Notes: generated by a model not told the origin, from the letters alone. DNA of 64,000 bases from Cylicocyclus nassatus (GCA_958299035.1 CATQJL010000112.1:47636941-47700940); one strand, 5' to 3'; numbered from the stretch's first letter, positions 45,344 to 57,540 are shown. Made by a program: numbers and translations.

Positions 45344-46805
45344 TAGATTGTTTCAAAACTTCGTTCGCACCTTTTTTTGAAAATCATGGCTTCTTTGCAT
45401 TTCGACAGAATTTTTTGTAGAAGAAAATCTTCTTTGGAAAGCGGCATTGTGCATCGCATTAGTGCCTCTGCTGTGAATTGGTATGAGAAATTACCAGAAT
45501 GAGAAGCAAACGATGAAAATCACTCCAAAGAATTTCTCAGGCGAATTCACTAAAACGATTCAAAGTTCTCAGAATGGAAAATAAGCAGGAGTACATTATT
45601 TTGTTACAAATAAAGTGGTCATGTCAAGCCATAACTTTGAAATATATTGTTCTGACAAGGAGAGGATACTTAGTCGAAAGCGCCAATCCAGATGAGACAT
45701 ATATCATCTCAAAGCGCTTTAAACGCTGACTCCAAATCTGCAGTTTCTAGCTGCGGGGAGGTTTTGAAGAATGAGTTATGAGGGGTGTTTCCCTCTGGGG
45801 TGAAGGCGTCCTCCACCATTTCTCCCCCTACTATAAGCACTGTAGAGGAGTACCAACTGGTGGCAACTGACCTAGTTGTAAGTGACGTGCTTGATAAGGA
45901 GAGTGTCAAGGTTTTAATCCTTTTCGCATGCAACTTCATCGCAGTTTTTGCAAAATTGATCTTCTAAATGGCTTTGAAGCTCTAAAGCTTGAAAATTTTG
46001 ATGATTTTGATGCTATAGAAGTGTTAAAAAGCTGAAGTAATAAGAGTATTATGATCCTTACTGCAATCTTCATTCAAGTTACTTACCATGAAGCCACTTG
46101 CCACCAGTTGGTAGTCCTCTACAGTGCTTATAGGTAGGGAGACATGGTGGAGTACGCCTCGACCCTAGAGGGAAACACCCCTCATAACTCCCTCTACAAA
46201 ACCGCTCCGCAGCTAGAAACTGCAGATTTGGAATCAGCGTTTCAAGCGCTTTAGGATGATATATGTCTCATTTGGATTGGTGCTTTCGACTAAGTATCCT
46301 CTCCTTGTGAGATGAAAAAATGCCAATCTTGAGTTTTCTTCATTTGCTTTTGATCTCATTTTTTATATGAAATTACATTAAAAACACCGCCGTAAACTGC
46401 ATGATTTCTACTTTCAGGCAAAACAAGTTATATTTTTTTTAAAAAGGTGCGAACGAATCTTGTATCACATCATGTCATAAACATGTTGTAAAACACATGA
46501 TTTCCTCTCTAAGAAAGCTCTGATTCTTTTGAGAAAAAAGGCCGAATTTTGTATAAAACTAGATCAAAAAGTGCTGTGAAGCGCATAATTTTGCTTTAGA
46601 GAAGTTATAATTTTTTGGAAAAAAAGATGCGAACGAACCTTAAATGAAATTACATTGTAGACACTGCTCCAAAGTACATTATTTCTACTTTCAAAAAAGA
46701 AAATCATGGTTTTGTACGAAATTACACCAGAGCACTTCTGTAAAGCGCATGATACTTTTGAGCAAAGAATGTTATGATTCTCATGAAAAAAAGTGTGAAC
46801 GAGCT
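45344..46805. repeat. Fold-back region with long inner inverted repeat
   Basis: Inner arms at about 45655-45880 and 46080-46320 pair through GAGAGGATACTTAGTCGAAAG, ACCAACTGGTGGCAA and AGGGGTGTTTCCCTCT. The outer region repeats a GGTGCGAACGAA/TTCGTTCGCACC motif at about 45367, 46446, 46628 and 46790, as in the tips of the element at 55635. A left tip TTAGATTGTTTCAAAACTTC at 45344 fits a mariner-like element; the right end is not certain. No coding capacity. Confidence 0.6.
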
Positions 46806-48935
46806 TTCTGAGCAGTCTGAATCTACTTGCGGAATAGTTTTTTGGGGTCGCTTACGCTCGGTTTTTTTGAGTTTCATGATTACAAGCCTATAAATAATTT
46901 TGGAAGTTTCAAAATCCATCCCTCTCTGAGAAGAGCAAAAGTGATGGTATATTCAAGACTCACATCTCAGATAGGGGCTTGTCGAGGAGCAGAAGACGGC
47001 GAAAACAGTTTGTTAGTCACCAAAAGCAATTTAAATGGCTTGCGTTGCTTGCCGATATTTTACGACAGCTATACGATTGGCTCTAATCGGATTGTTTGCA
47101 GAGAAAGAGAGATGGAAGGCAAGCAAATTGGATCTAGGGAAAACTCTGGTAAAACTGCCCAATTCCTCTGAATAGGCGATTAGTAAGGCAAATATTTTTT
47201 GAACATAAGCGGATTTGAGCGGAGCTGTTCTCGCTACACGACAATGACGCATCGACTGTCCCAATCATGTAGTTTTGAGGTTAGTTCTGAGGTACAAGCG
47301 ACCAGTTCACATGGCCCACAAACTAGTTTTTTTCTGACGGATTGCTGGCAACCACTCACGACATAGAAGGTTCTACTGTTTACATTGGTTAAGTGCTATT
47401 CCACCAGCGAAGGCTACGTTTTATACGCTGTTTCGAGAGCGATTTCGCATTTCTGACCGAGCACAAAACTGTCAGAACAAACTCTTAAATGATTTCGATT
47501 ATATTCTGTGCAGCTTTTCATTCCCTTTGCAAAATTCGACAAAATAAATTCGAACAATATCCAGGCATTAAACGCCTCAAAGAAAGCTTAAAGATCGAAG
47601 TGCGACCATCATGTGATGGTGTGACTGCGCCAAATCCCTGAGAGCTGATAGAAAAACCAAGATGCTTATTTTGTTGGTTTTTTCAATTCTATGCTTAGAT
47701 GCCTCCGCAAAGCGGATATAGAAAGTGTGATTTGTGTTTCGCTAATAAGATTAAAAGGTGCATCGAATATCACCAAAATCTTCCAAAACTGTATCTAATG
47801 GAAGTTGTGGTGCTTCTTCGAACAAAGTTAAGTTACTTTCAACATTTACCTTCTCCAGAAAAATGAATATTGGCAGATGAGCGCAAATGTTCTGTAGAGA
47901 AATTATGTGTAAATCAATTAGGTTAGAAATCTAGTCCAGCAAACCAGCTAAGATTGCACTGGGCAAGTCTGGCGGGATCGGACCGTTTTGACTTGAGGAG
48001 GAAGTTACAAAACAATAAAAATGTGAGAAAAACGGCACAAAATAAAAAGGGCCCTTCCCCTGACGCAGCCAGCTTGTTAGTGCGGATCTAAAAATAGGAC
48101 AATTACACAAACCTCTTCGCCAAAGAGGATGACTGTACGCAACCTATCTGCACTTACAGGGGAAGTACATACGCTCGGAGATCAGTATACCCTAGTGACA
48201 ACGGCGTACCGAGGGAAAACCCCTTCCCCCGAAATGGATAGCGAAATCTTTGGAAGTTACTTACTAAGCTATAAAATGTTCAAGTGATTTTCATACTTGT
48301 TAATAATCAAAATAATATTGAATTTTTGAGAAACTCTGGAAAAAAGTTTGTGAGCCTGAAAAAATTCTGGAGATCATCGCAAGAAATTTTGCGGAACGGG
48401 TGACTGACGCCAGACGCCTTCATTCAAGAAATTTTTTATTTCCCCTTCCCTTGAACGGAAATCCTGAGACCAGCATTTCTTAGTGGCACAGCTGTCTAGA
48501 TCTTACCGGGTGTTTGCCTCAATTCTTACATAAAAAAAAACTTAGCGGTGATTTTTCTCTCCCTCACACTTTAAAATGCAGCGACCATTGTTTTCATTTG
48601 CGTGCTGAAGTGTAGACTCATACATTCGACTTTGTTCGCATAAATGGTTTTGTGGAAAAAATCCATCAAAAAATATCTATGCAAAAAAGACTTTTGAGAA
48701 CAGTTCGAGTCATTGTTAGTTCATCGAATAAAGCTCCACTGAAAGATTCGGAAAGTGCGCGAGGATCTAACAAGATGTCAAGCTATGCTCAAACCATGAT
48801 AAACGAGAGTAATGTCTGATGTCAACTTGATCACTTTGATGCAAGGTTTGCCCTTTTTGATCTCAATGAAAAGAGCTTCGAGTTCAGGGGTTTACTGCGT
48901 CACGAAGTGGCTTAAAAAATTAGATAGTAAGAATG
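46806..48935. other. Unassigned stretch with a dispersed repeat
   Basis: 47160-47400 resembles 22600-22836 (see there). Frames at 46827-47171 and 47031-47264 have no ATG or splice context that convinces and no family resemblance. The remainder shows nothing I can name. Confidence 0.4.
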
Positions 48936-49235
48936 GTTGTTTGAGTTTTTTAGCAGATTTCTAAAACAAGAATTCAAAAAAACTGATTTCATGAAGAGAC
49001 GACACATTAGCGCTTGTGCTCGGGTATTGCGACTAGTCGTGGAGCTGGGAAAGCTTTTCCTTGTAAGGAAGAAGTGGAAAAGCTCGAAAAGTTTCCCTTA
49101 TAAGGGAAAGCTTTTCCAGCTCCATGACTAGTCGCAATGCCCAAGCACAAGCGCAAATGTGTCGTCTCTTCATGAAATCAGTTTTTTTTTTGAATTTTTG
49201 TTCTCGAAATTTGCTGAAAAACCTAACAAGGCTGA
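48936..49235. mobile_element. 300-bp fold-back element
   Basis: Arms of about 135 bp mirror each other around 49090: AACTGATTTCATGAAGAGACG on the left, and its complement on the right; GCGACTAGTC and GGAAAGCTTTTCC lie nearer the centre, which is itself made of small GGAAAAGCTTT hairpins. TA-like tips not defined. Non-coding. Confidence 0.75.
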
Positions 49236-50187
49236 TTGTCGCAAGCGAATATCTCGTGTTAGCGCGTAAAAGAATTACATAAACAGAGGAAATAATCATA
49301 TGGGAAGCACAATTTTCAAGCAGTTGTACGTTATACCCACTTGATAGGAGAACCTCATCAAGCTGATCTTATTTAGCCAATTGATTAGCACATAATGCAC
49401 GACGCCCATAGTGCCAAAAAAACGTGTTTTCAAATACGAGCAGGTACCTATCATCATAGTGCTGAATTTAGGATGAGAAGGCTGCTCTGATTTTCTCGAA
49501 ATTTCCAAAGAAAAGGAGATACGGTAGAAATACGGCAGGGCAGTTTTCAGTGCAGAAGGATCCGCTAAGTTGATTATATCGTTTGCACCAGAAGTTTAGT
49601 GAGGATGCGGGGTTCTCGAATGTAGTTTATAAGGGTTACAAAATTGTGCAAGTGACTGGCTTTCATTTGCAAGCTGAATGTTCGAAGTTCAAGCTTTGTA
49701 ACAAATTTTCTTTGAGGGCTAACCCTCAAGTTTAGAAGTTGCCGTAATATTAGGAAATCCTATTTTTTGAAAGATATGATAATGCCAAATCCCTTCATCG
49801 GAAAGATCTTTGTCGCCCCTCTCCTTTCGCCTTTGCGAAGAATATTCTTAGGGAACGCCATTGAGAAAGGTAATTGGCCTAATTTCCTCTTTCCAAGAAG
49901 ATGAAAGCTTACGCCTATATGCTACCCCTTCTTTACCCGTACTCTACCTCCCTCTTTACCCGTATAGTCTTCTTACACACAGATCGATGAATTGATACTT
50001 TTGATTCATGAAATTTTTGAACATTACATCACTTTTATTTTTGTTTAAAGATATGCCATCGAAACTGACATCTTTCACATTTTTGCAGAAACTATTCAAA
50101 ATTTTTCAAATGACGATGAGAAACCTGTAGTTCACGCTAATTACAAAAACGACATTCGATTCGCATATCTGTGTAATGTTATTTAGT
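49236..50187. other. Unassigned stretch
   Basis: No gene or repeat recognised; contains pyrimidine-rich text near 49920-49980. Confidence 0.35.
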
Positions 50188-50195
50188 ATATAAAC
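50188..50195 (+). promoter_or_regulatory. Possible TATA box
   Basis: TATATAAA-type sequence (AGTATATAAACG) 28-34 nt before an ATG that opens a tentative two-exon gene. Support is positional only. Confidence 0.25.
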
Positions 50196-50221
50196 GAGAC
50201 AAGAGAAGAAAGTTATTTGGC

Positions 50222-50806
50222 ATGGAGATTATAGAGAACTTGTTCTTTGAAAGCAATGTAGAGAGTCCTGCTGTTCCGGCCGAATGTGCGCAATTCACGC
50301 TTGATCGATTCGCTATTAATCGCCGTCACGAGGGAGCAAAACGTAAGAAGATTTAGTTTCGGATTTATTCTAAAAGCTGTTCATTGGAGTCCAAATTACC
50401 TGCAACTACATCGCTTTGCAATTCCAGTCTAGGGAGGGAAGTTAAGACAAGAGGTTTTCGGATTCCCGTTCAACATTTTCGATCTACCACGACAAGCAAA
50501 TCAAAATCTTGTGTAAAGTGTAGCGAACGACAACCACCTTTCGAATAAAGAAGATAGGGTTTGTTGTGGAAGTGATAGTCGAAATTTTGCGACTTTGTCC
50601 ATAACTTCCTTCAGATACAGACGCATAACTTCTGGTATTTTGTAGACTACGATGTGAGCTACAAATCTGGACGAACTTGAGGGAAAAATGCACATTTTCC
50701 AGAAACCGGTCAACTTGGATTTTACGAATTTCTGACAACAATCCGTGCACAAACTGAATTATATATAACGAGACAAAACTGTAAACAAAGTGTTGCCAGA
50801 GGTTGA
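50222..50806 (+). CDS. Tentative two-exon small hypothetical protein
   Basis: Exon 1 (50222-50342) opens MEIIENLFFESNVESPAVP and runs 40 codons with a balanced composition to a GTAAGA donor at 50343. The only downstream acceptor that keeps the frame open is TTTTCCAG at 50695-50702, giving exon 2 (50703-50806), which contains GQLGFYEFLTTI and ends at TGA. Total 74 residues, intron 360 nt, phase 1. A TATA-like box precedes it and an AATAAA lies at about 50996. There is no signal peptide, transmembrane segment or motif that I recognise. Unspliced, the frame ends after 44 codons. Gene prediction by eye at this length is weak, so this could be chance. Confidence 0.25.
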
Positions 50807-51413
50807 TTCACTGCAAAGAAACTGGAAGTCAAAGAGAAGTTGAGATCTGGCTCCCGCACGATTCGCGATGGTCATTTCTGGAAGATCCGCCAATGACTAA
50901 CGACAAGGAGCGGGAGCTCAGAATTTGCGGCAGATTCAGAAGCATCAAAGTTCTCCTTTTATCGTAAACCAACCATAAACCTTAGATGACAAGGCAATAA
51001 AATGGCCAAAATGGCTGCTTTTGTAGCTTTAATCTTTATAATAACAAAGGAATCAAAAAAGACAGAAGTTACATGAAAATCGTGTTACTTAACCACCATT
51101 TTGATATATGTTCTTTAAATGTGCTAGACGAGCTTTTTTTCGTGCTTGCGGAACAGCAAAGCGTCAATTGGATCATATCCAACATTTACTGATGACCTTT
51201 TGTCCCTCTTTGGTCTTCAAAAGTTCTGTTTCTTCCCATTTTTCTATCTAGGGTGAGAACTTTACTCCATCTGTAGTCTTAGCCACATACCTTTGATAGC
51301 TAAGCAATCTTACCAGTATCTTACCTAACCATGTCCAAAAGTGCAAACGGCATGGGACTGAAATAAGGCTCTTGTTTGGCGTATGAACACTCCAACAAAA
51401 AACTGAGCAAATA
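50807..51413. other. Unassigned stretch
   Basis: Nothing recognised apart from the AATAAA near 50996. Confidence 0.35.
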
Positions 51414-52278
51414 TTAAGTTGGCGCGAAAGTTCTTGCGTAATTCAAACGAAATTCAACAACATTTCAAATACTAAACCTAAATTCACAATTTGATATCCC
51501 AAAAATAGTTGGTTTGTGTTTCATAAGAAGTTTAAGCATAGCAATCCATGGGTTAGTCACCGAGAACGAAGTTTTCAAAATTTTGGTGGTTTTTTCAAAT
51601 TTTGGCCACCAAAATTTGAAAAAAAAGCGTTGCAAATTTTGTGATACGAGTTTGGTGCTAGAAAAGTGCGGAAGGCCGGTTAGCCAAAAAAAGCATTTCT
51701 CACACATCAAGAGTCCATAGCTACTTACTTGGACAGGCTTCAGTCTTGTGAAAATGCAAAACAAACAATTCAGGGAAAGCGCCATTCTACAAAACACCCT
51801 CATCACTGCAGCTTTTTCAAGGAAACACAGTCTGGAACCAGGAATCAAACCTAGTGTTTGATTAGGATATTTTGACCTTCTAGCAGAGGCAAACAGGCTT
51901 TTGTTGCTGAAAAGTGCAGTGATGAGGTGATTGTGCAAAATGATCCTTTTCTCGAATTTTTTGTTTTTGCATTTCTATATAAGACTGAAGCCTGCCCAAG
52001 CAACGTAAGGATTCCTGCTTTGTAAGAAAAGTTCACACATTTTTGGCTGGCTACCAGCCCTCCGCGATTTTCTACCAACTCAAAATCGCTGAGTTTGGAA
52101 CGACATCTTCAAAAGCTTCGTTCTTGGTGGCTAACCCATAGAATGCGATGCTTTAACGTCCATTATAAAGCGCGAACCGCCTACTATTTTCAGGATACCG
52201 ACCTGTGAATTTAGGTTTAGTATTTGAAAAGTTACTGATTTTTGTTTGCATCACACAACAACTTTCGCGCCAACCTAA
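51414..52278. mobile_element. Mariner-like fold-back element, family 6
   Basis: Tips TTAAGTTGGCGCGAAAGTTC and AACTTTCGCGCCAACCTAA, TA on both sides. Arms pair far inward (AATACTAAACCTAAATTCAC and its mirror near 52205; CCATGGGTTAGTCACCGAGAA and its mirror near 52115). Its right TA is immediately followed by the CAGTGCTGGC tip of the Tc1-like element, so it inserted at the very edge of that element. The 157-codon frame at 51465-51938 (-) lies inside it and is not a gene. Confidence 0.85.
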
Positions 52279-52575
52279 TACAGTGCTGGCTATAATTATA
52301 AAGACTCTAAGAACTGTCGTAATTTGCGTTCTTGTTGATGAATCTATTTTGCTGTTCAGTGCGCATGTCAACCTACCATGATCCCTTAAAACGGCTTCCA
52401 ATTTCGTTGAGTTTGGATGGGGAAATTTAGAAAAATTCAAATCCTACCGAAAGCTGGACAAAATTATAAAGACACCTGGGTTTTTTGAACACTATCGCAT
52501 CCCCTGACTTTAAGATTTTTTTGTACAGTTACATACTAAAATATGAATAATTTGCAACATATGCAACCTGTCATC

Positions 52576-53424
52576 CAGGGCCCGGCACAGATGGTTCGGG
52601 GTCAAACTGGACTTCGTTTTTGAGGTCAGAAGAAACGGGATATCGTTTTTATAAGGTCCTGGGCGAAGCACCGAAAAAAAAAGACAAACATGTCAGGTTT
52701 AACGAGTTGAACGTGTTCTTCGGCAAGCGCTCGAATTTTGAAAAGACCCAAACAAATAGATGGCTTGTTTACAGCGCACAAACAATCACATGACGTCGAA
52801 TTTGGGCTATGTATATACAATATTACCCCAGACAACATTATGTAAAAAGTTTCAAGAACTTATATGTCCTAATACCGTTCCCGAATTTATTGGTTTCTAG
52901 ACCAACACCAAACCAACTGGGTTGGTTCGGAGCATAAATATCTGAGAGTTCACATAAGTTTTGGACCTTTTTGATTTGGACGAAGAGAACGCTTCAAAAT
53001 CTATCATATAGCGAAGAGAGCGAATCAAACACTGCTTCTCCTCTTTTTTGAACAAAAATAGTGTAAACCAAAGCATTGATAGATATCGCGCTCCAATCAC
53101 ATGCGGTGTTCTTTTGAAGATGTGGCGAGCATCGCCAGATTGTTGAGGCCACAGATTTGGTTGGCCTAAGAGGTTTCAACGTTCTGAACACTAAAATGGT
53201 ACCATACTCAAGAACTGAATCGACTCAGAATGTTTTTTTTTTTGCTTTTATGTTAGGTACCTCAAAACTCGCTTTTTTCGCTTTTTTATCGTTATGTTTT
53301 GTTATGTTATTGAACAAAGGTTTCCCCTACTGATTTTTACGTCAAAAGGGACTCCGTGAATTTTCGCGAATTCATAGGGACTTCGTTTCCAAAAATGCTC
53401 CAAACCAACGTGTGCAGGGTCCTG
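52576..53424. mobile_element. hAT-like element, 849 bp
   Basis: Tips CAGGGCCCGGCACA and TGTGCAGGGTCCTG with a perfect 8-bp target duplication CTGTCATC (52568-52575 and 53425-53432). The other arm of the host Tc1-like element shows the empty site (GACCTGTCACCC when inverted, near 55160). Non-coding. Its interior (52850-53040) recurs at 19815-20035. Confidence 0.9.
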
Positions 53425-54025
53425 CTGTCATCCTTCTCAAAGAGAAATGTTCACTGCATTTTTTGCTTTCAGAAGCACCAAAAGTCAATCTGCTTCAACA
53501 AACAGCTGGTTTGAGGAGTTTTCAAGCTCTTGTTCATCTCGGATGATAGCTGTAGAATCCACTGAGCCTTTTCGATAAATGAGTCGAAAAGTGCTTTCGT
53601 AAACTCTGCGTGATCGCTGATATTGACTGACAGACTCCAACATCAACATAGGTTTGCCTCGCTTTTAGGCCACAAAATTCAGTTTGCAATGTTTATAAAG
53701 TGCTGAACTTGATCTATTACATTGCCTACATGGTGATGCAGCTTTCGCAATAACCTTCAGATTTTCCCTAATGATGCGGTCGCTATTTAGACTGAAATAC
53801 TCTCCATGATTGTCTGCGAGCAATGGATTCGAGATAATCATAAATCTCACTATTTTCCTCTCTGTTTCATGTCAGATTCTATCCAAAGAATGAGATCAGC
53901 TAAGGTTTTAAAGTTCTGAGCGGTCTAACGTTCTACCTCGTGATTTGAGTTGGCTATGATTATGCAGGGTGCTCCACTCAACATTCAGTGGATGACAACT
54001 GCGGCATTATGCCAACTTCGAAATA

Positions 54026-54828
54026 TCAGGCTGTAAACTAAGTTTTGCAACTGGTCTCATACCTTCCCTCTCACTCAACATGGCGCACTCAAATTCTGCC
54101 ACTGTGTTGGTTATTACGTAAGCTACAAGCGCAGCTGCTGTTCTACCAAATTCTGACGTCGCAGTGAGGGTTACGGTAGGTGTATGGTTTGAAGGGGAAA
54201 GATTCAAATGACGGATTTGGCTGAAACTTGGCATAGGGGTGTTATCCGACATGCTGATCACGAAAACGATAGTGAAATTGCGTGATAAGGCTTTTTTGTA
54301 GGATTACTGTAGGTGTACGATATGGGGTCTCACCCTAAACAAGGAAAAAGGCGTTGATTCAACAAGTAATTATGATATTCGCGTTCGGCAGGTCAAATAA
54401 CCTTACTTTGTAAAGTCTCGGTGGAATTTGAGCTTCGAACTCTTTAGTCATTGACGTCCTAGCAGCTCTTGCGTACATCGACTCGTTCGACTTTATGAGG
54501 ACGCCAAATCTCGACATGACCCTAAATTTTGTTTTTTTCTTACTAGGCCAAAGAAGTCAACCTCCGGCAATAATTTGTAGACGAATCCGGATTACTGCGC
54601 ATGGCTAGGCTGCTAAAGGCTTCATTTTAGCTTGAAACCCCAAAACTTCTCAAACTTCACTAGTTTTCGAAAAATGCCTGAAACTTTTCTATTTCGTGTT
54701 CAAAATTCAAACGGTTTGTGCATGCTTGTAGCACACATTACTCTCTACATAATGCCAAAACTTGAGTGAGCCATGTTGAGTGAGAGGGAAGTTGTGAGAC
54801 CAGTTGCAAAACTTAGTTTACAACCTAA
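54026..54828. mobile_element. Mariner-like fold-back element, family 1, second copy
   Basis: TCAGGCTGTAAACTAAG left tip and CTTAGTTTACAACCTAA right tip, TA flanks. About 90 percent like 13640-14452 over its whole length, with small indels. Confidence 0.85.
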
Positions 54829-55253
54829 TACTTTCCTAACTATGCACACAAGTTTACTGTTGCACAGGCGACGTGATGTCTACATTACAGTGCTTTCTTG
54901 CTTGAAAATTGAGTTTTGTGGTTTGAAAGCGTGACAAATGGTAAGGTTGGAGTCTGCTCGTCAATATCAGCGATCACGCAGAGTTTAAGAAAGCGCTCCT
55001 CAACTCATTTATTTGAAAAGGCTCAGTGTATTCCAAAACTATCATCTGAGATGAACAAGAGCTTGAAAACTCCTCAGACCAGCTGTTTGTCGAAGCAGAT
55101 TGACTCTTGGTGCTACTGAAAGCGAAAAATGCAGTGCTCATTCCACTTTGAAAAGGGTGACAGGTCGCGTATGTTGCAAATGCTTCATATTTTGGTAAGT
55201 AACCGTAGGAAAAAATGTTAGAGCCAGGGGATGCGATAACGTTCAAAACCACT

Positions 55254-55442
55254 GGCCGTATTTATCATTGGTACCTTGAGGTAAATTCTACCTCCAGGTA
55301 GTTTTATCACTCATTATCAGCAAAATTATATTGAGAATTTACCTTAAGGTGCTTTGTGAATACGGATACTTGCTGATAATGAGTGATAAAACTACCTGGA
55401 GGTAGAATTGACCTCAAGGTATCAATGATGAATACGGCCACA
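55254..55442. mobile_element. Small hairpin element in the Tc1-like arm
   Basis: GGCCGTATTTATCATTG...CAATGATGAATACGGCC with near-perfect arms through ACCTTGAGGTAAATTCTACC and GTTTTATCACTCATTATCAGC. It interrupts the right arm of the Tc1-like element relative to the left arm at 52485, where GACACCTGG continues directly. About 190 bp. Confidence 0.75.
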
Positions 55443-55634
55443 GGTGTCTTTATAATTATGTTCAGCTTAGTAAGGGCTCTTTCGGTTTTTTTCATTTCTC
55501 TCCCTTCGAATCCAGGAAGATTCGAAACCGTTTTGAGGAATCATGGTAGGCTAACATGCGCACTGAACTGCAAAGTTCCACACAGATTCGTCAATAAGAA
55601 CGCAAATTACGGCAGTTTCTAGAATATCTTTATA

Positions 55635-56340
55635 TTAGGTTGACCCGAAAGTTCGTTCGCACCATTTTCAAAAATTCATAATTTTTTAAAATCAACGAAT
55701 TTGCACGAACAAAATCTTGCTCAAGAGAGGAACTCATGCTTTTTGCATCTGTACCTGAGCTGTTCGTTAATGTGTATAAATGAAGGAGATAGAAGCTCAA
55801 AACCAAAATCACTCAAAATTTGAATTTTCGTGTAGGGTCATAAAAAATCGGAAACTTGCACCAAAAATCGGAATGGTCGGTACTGTAGGTTCTTTTACCA
55901 GCTCTTTCCAACAGTGCAAAGTTTGCGCTGATTGAGCGTCTCTATGAAAAGTTATGATTTCCCTGAAAAATGCCAAAATAAATCAAATTCGCCCTTTACT
56001 ATTGCTTGCTCGAAAATCATAAGTTTTCATAGAGACGCTCAATCAGCGCAAACTTTGTACAGTTAGAAAGAGCTGATGAAAGAACCTATGATACCGACTG
56101 CTCCGATTTTTGTTGCAAGTTTCCGATTTTTTATGACCTTACACGAAAAATTCATTTTGAGTGTTTTTGGTTTTGAGCTTCTATCTCCTTCATTTGTACA
56201 CATTAACGAACAGTTCAAGTACTGTTGCAAAGACTATGAGTTCCTCTCCTAAGCAAAATTTTGTTCGTACAAATTCGTTGAAAATTTAAAGAATTATGGA
56301 TTTTTGAAAATGGTGCGAACGTAATTTCCGGCCAACCTAA
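55635..56340. mobile_element. Mariner-like fold-back element, family 7
   Basis: Tips TTAGGTTGACCCGAAAGTTC and ACGTAATTTCCGGCCAACCTAA-type right end, TA flanks. The arms pair almost to the centre (GTTCGTTCGCACCATTTTC; CTTCTATCTCCTTCATTTG). It splits the right tip of the Tc1-like element at its TA dinucleotide, and is therefore younger than it. 706 bp, non-coding. Confidence 0.9.
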
Positions 56341-56360
56341 TAATTATGGCTACCACTGTA

Positions 56361-57252
56361 TGTTGAGTAGCGAGTAATAGTTACTAACCATACCAGGGAG
56401 TACTCTCTTTGGTTGAAACAAAAGTGTCGCACCTTTCATCCCCTTCTCTTCCTTCCTCTTATTCGTAGCTACATATCTGCGTAAGTGTTCCATTCCTAAG
56501 TCGTAGGGATCTTCATGCCTACCCAAAACAATTTTGATTTTTTTCCCTTCTAACCTCACACTAACAGCATACCTTCTAGTTGGCAGTTTCCTCAGATCGA
56601 TTGCGTAGAAGAAGCTAAGGCTTCAATAGCATACTTGCCAAAAAAGAAAATTCTCATACAGGAAATGATGAAAAATGATGAATAGTGCTTGTGCTAGTCC
56701 AAATCCCTACCGCTATGCTTGCATGTGGCCTTATGCAGAAGCAGTGCCAACTCTTCACCTGACGTACATTTGAGACAGGATTCCGATGGTTTTTGATTAA
56801 TAATTCGATTTGATCAGCAGCATATTAGCAAAGCCGTATGGGCACGCAAGATTTTCGCGACGGATGCGTGACTGTGGAGAAAAAAAAGCAACTGGCCAGT
56901 GGCCACTCATACTTTGTGCAATGATTTTCATCTCGTTGCTGAACGCTGCTCAAGCGGATTATTTTCTAGCCAGTCCATAATATAGATCTAGTTATGCCAC
57001 CCTTTCCTAGTTCAGAAATGTGTTCACTTTTAATCATTGGAGTTTGATGATGTAGCTTTCGAATCAATATTTTTATTCGCTAATTCCTTCTAAAACTGAT
57101 TTGAAGCCGATAGAAAAGACGTGATGTATCAGGTCATTTCAGAACTTTATTTGTTCCTCTTCCACGTTATGCTCTTCTTGCGTGCATGTATCTGCAATCG
57201 CAAAATTAATAAGGTTCAAAAATCCGTTTCATCAAACCAAGTTTGAGTCCAA
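56361..57252. other. Unassigned stretch
   Basis: No gene or repeat family recognised. Confidence 0.35.
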
Positions 57253-57540
57253 TCTTATATATAAAGCTGAATGTCTGTTTGCCTGTCTGTCTGTATGTCT
57301 GTACGCATGTTCCGAATAGAAAATTCCATTTCTGAACCGATCCGGACCAAACTTGGCACACATAAACTTCGGGGCGGGGAGCATGTCATAGGCTACTTTT
57401 CGTCATCGAGCGATATCGATTTTATCGATTTTTTGCAAAATTTGAGCTACGGGGCTGGAAGTCGGCACAGGGGGTAATCGAGCATGCTGATTACAAATAT
57501 ATTATTGACAGGGTCGGGCGGAGCCGGGTAAGCCATCTAG
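57253..57540 (+). mobile_element. Short Helitron-like element, complete
   Basis: 288 bp from A|TCTTATATATAAAGCTGAAT through a CTGT tract, GATCCGGACCAAACTTGG, the CGATTTTATCGATTTTTTGC and CTACGGGGCTGGAAGTCGG unit, to GGAGCCGGGTAAGCCATCTAG|T. Both Helitron ends and the A/T insertion context are present. Non-autonomous; same family as 12148-12503. Confidence 0.85.

Larger units (their letters stand above)
52281..56358. mobile_element. Tc1-like fold-back element hosting three insertions
   Basis: Left tip CAGTGCTGGCTATAATTATA, right tip (inverted) CAGTGGTAGCCATAATTA, each flanked by TA. Tc1 of C. elegans begins CAGTGCTGGC, so the superfamily is clear. The inverted arms are long: 52281-52480 pairs with about 55438-55634 plus 56341-56358, and 53433-53640 pairs with 54950-55140. 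The arms are interrupted by a hAT-like element (52576-53424), a small hairpin element (about 55254-55442) and a mariner-like element inside the right tip (55635-56340); a family-1 element (54026-54828) fills the centre. Removing these leaves about 1.5 kb of fold-back DNA with no transposase. Confidence 0.8.

Noticed and set aside
46827..47171. 114-codon plus-strand frame
   Set aside because: Does not begin with ATG, partly overlaps a dispersed repeat, and shows no domain.
51465..51938. 157-codon minus-strand frame
   Set aside because: Lies inside the arms of a mariner-like fold-back element, and its sequence is explained by inverted-repeat arms.
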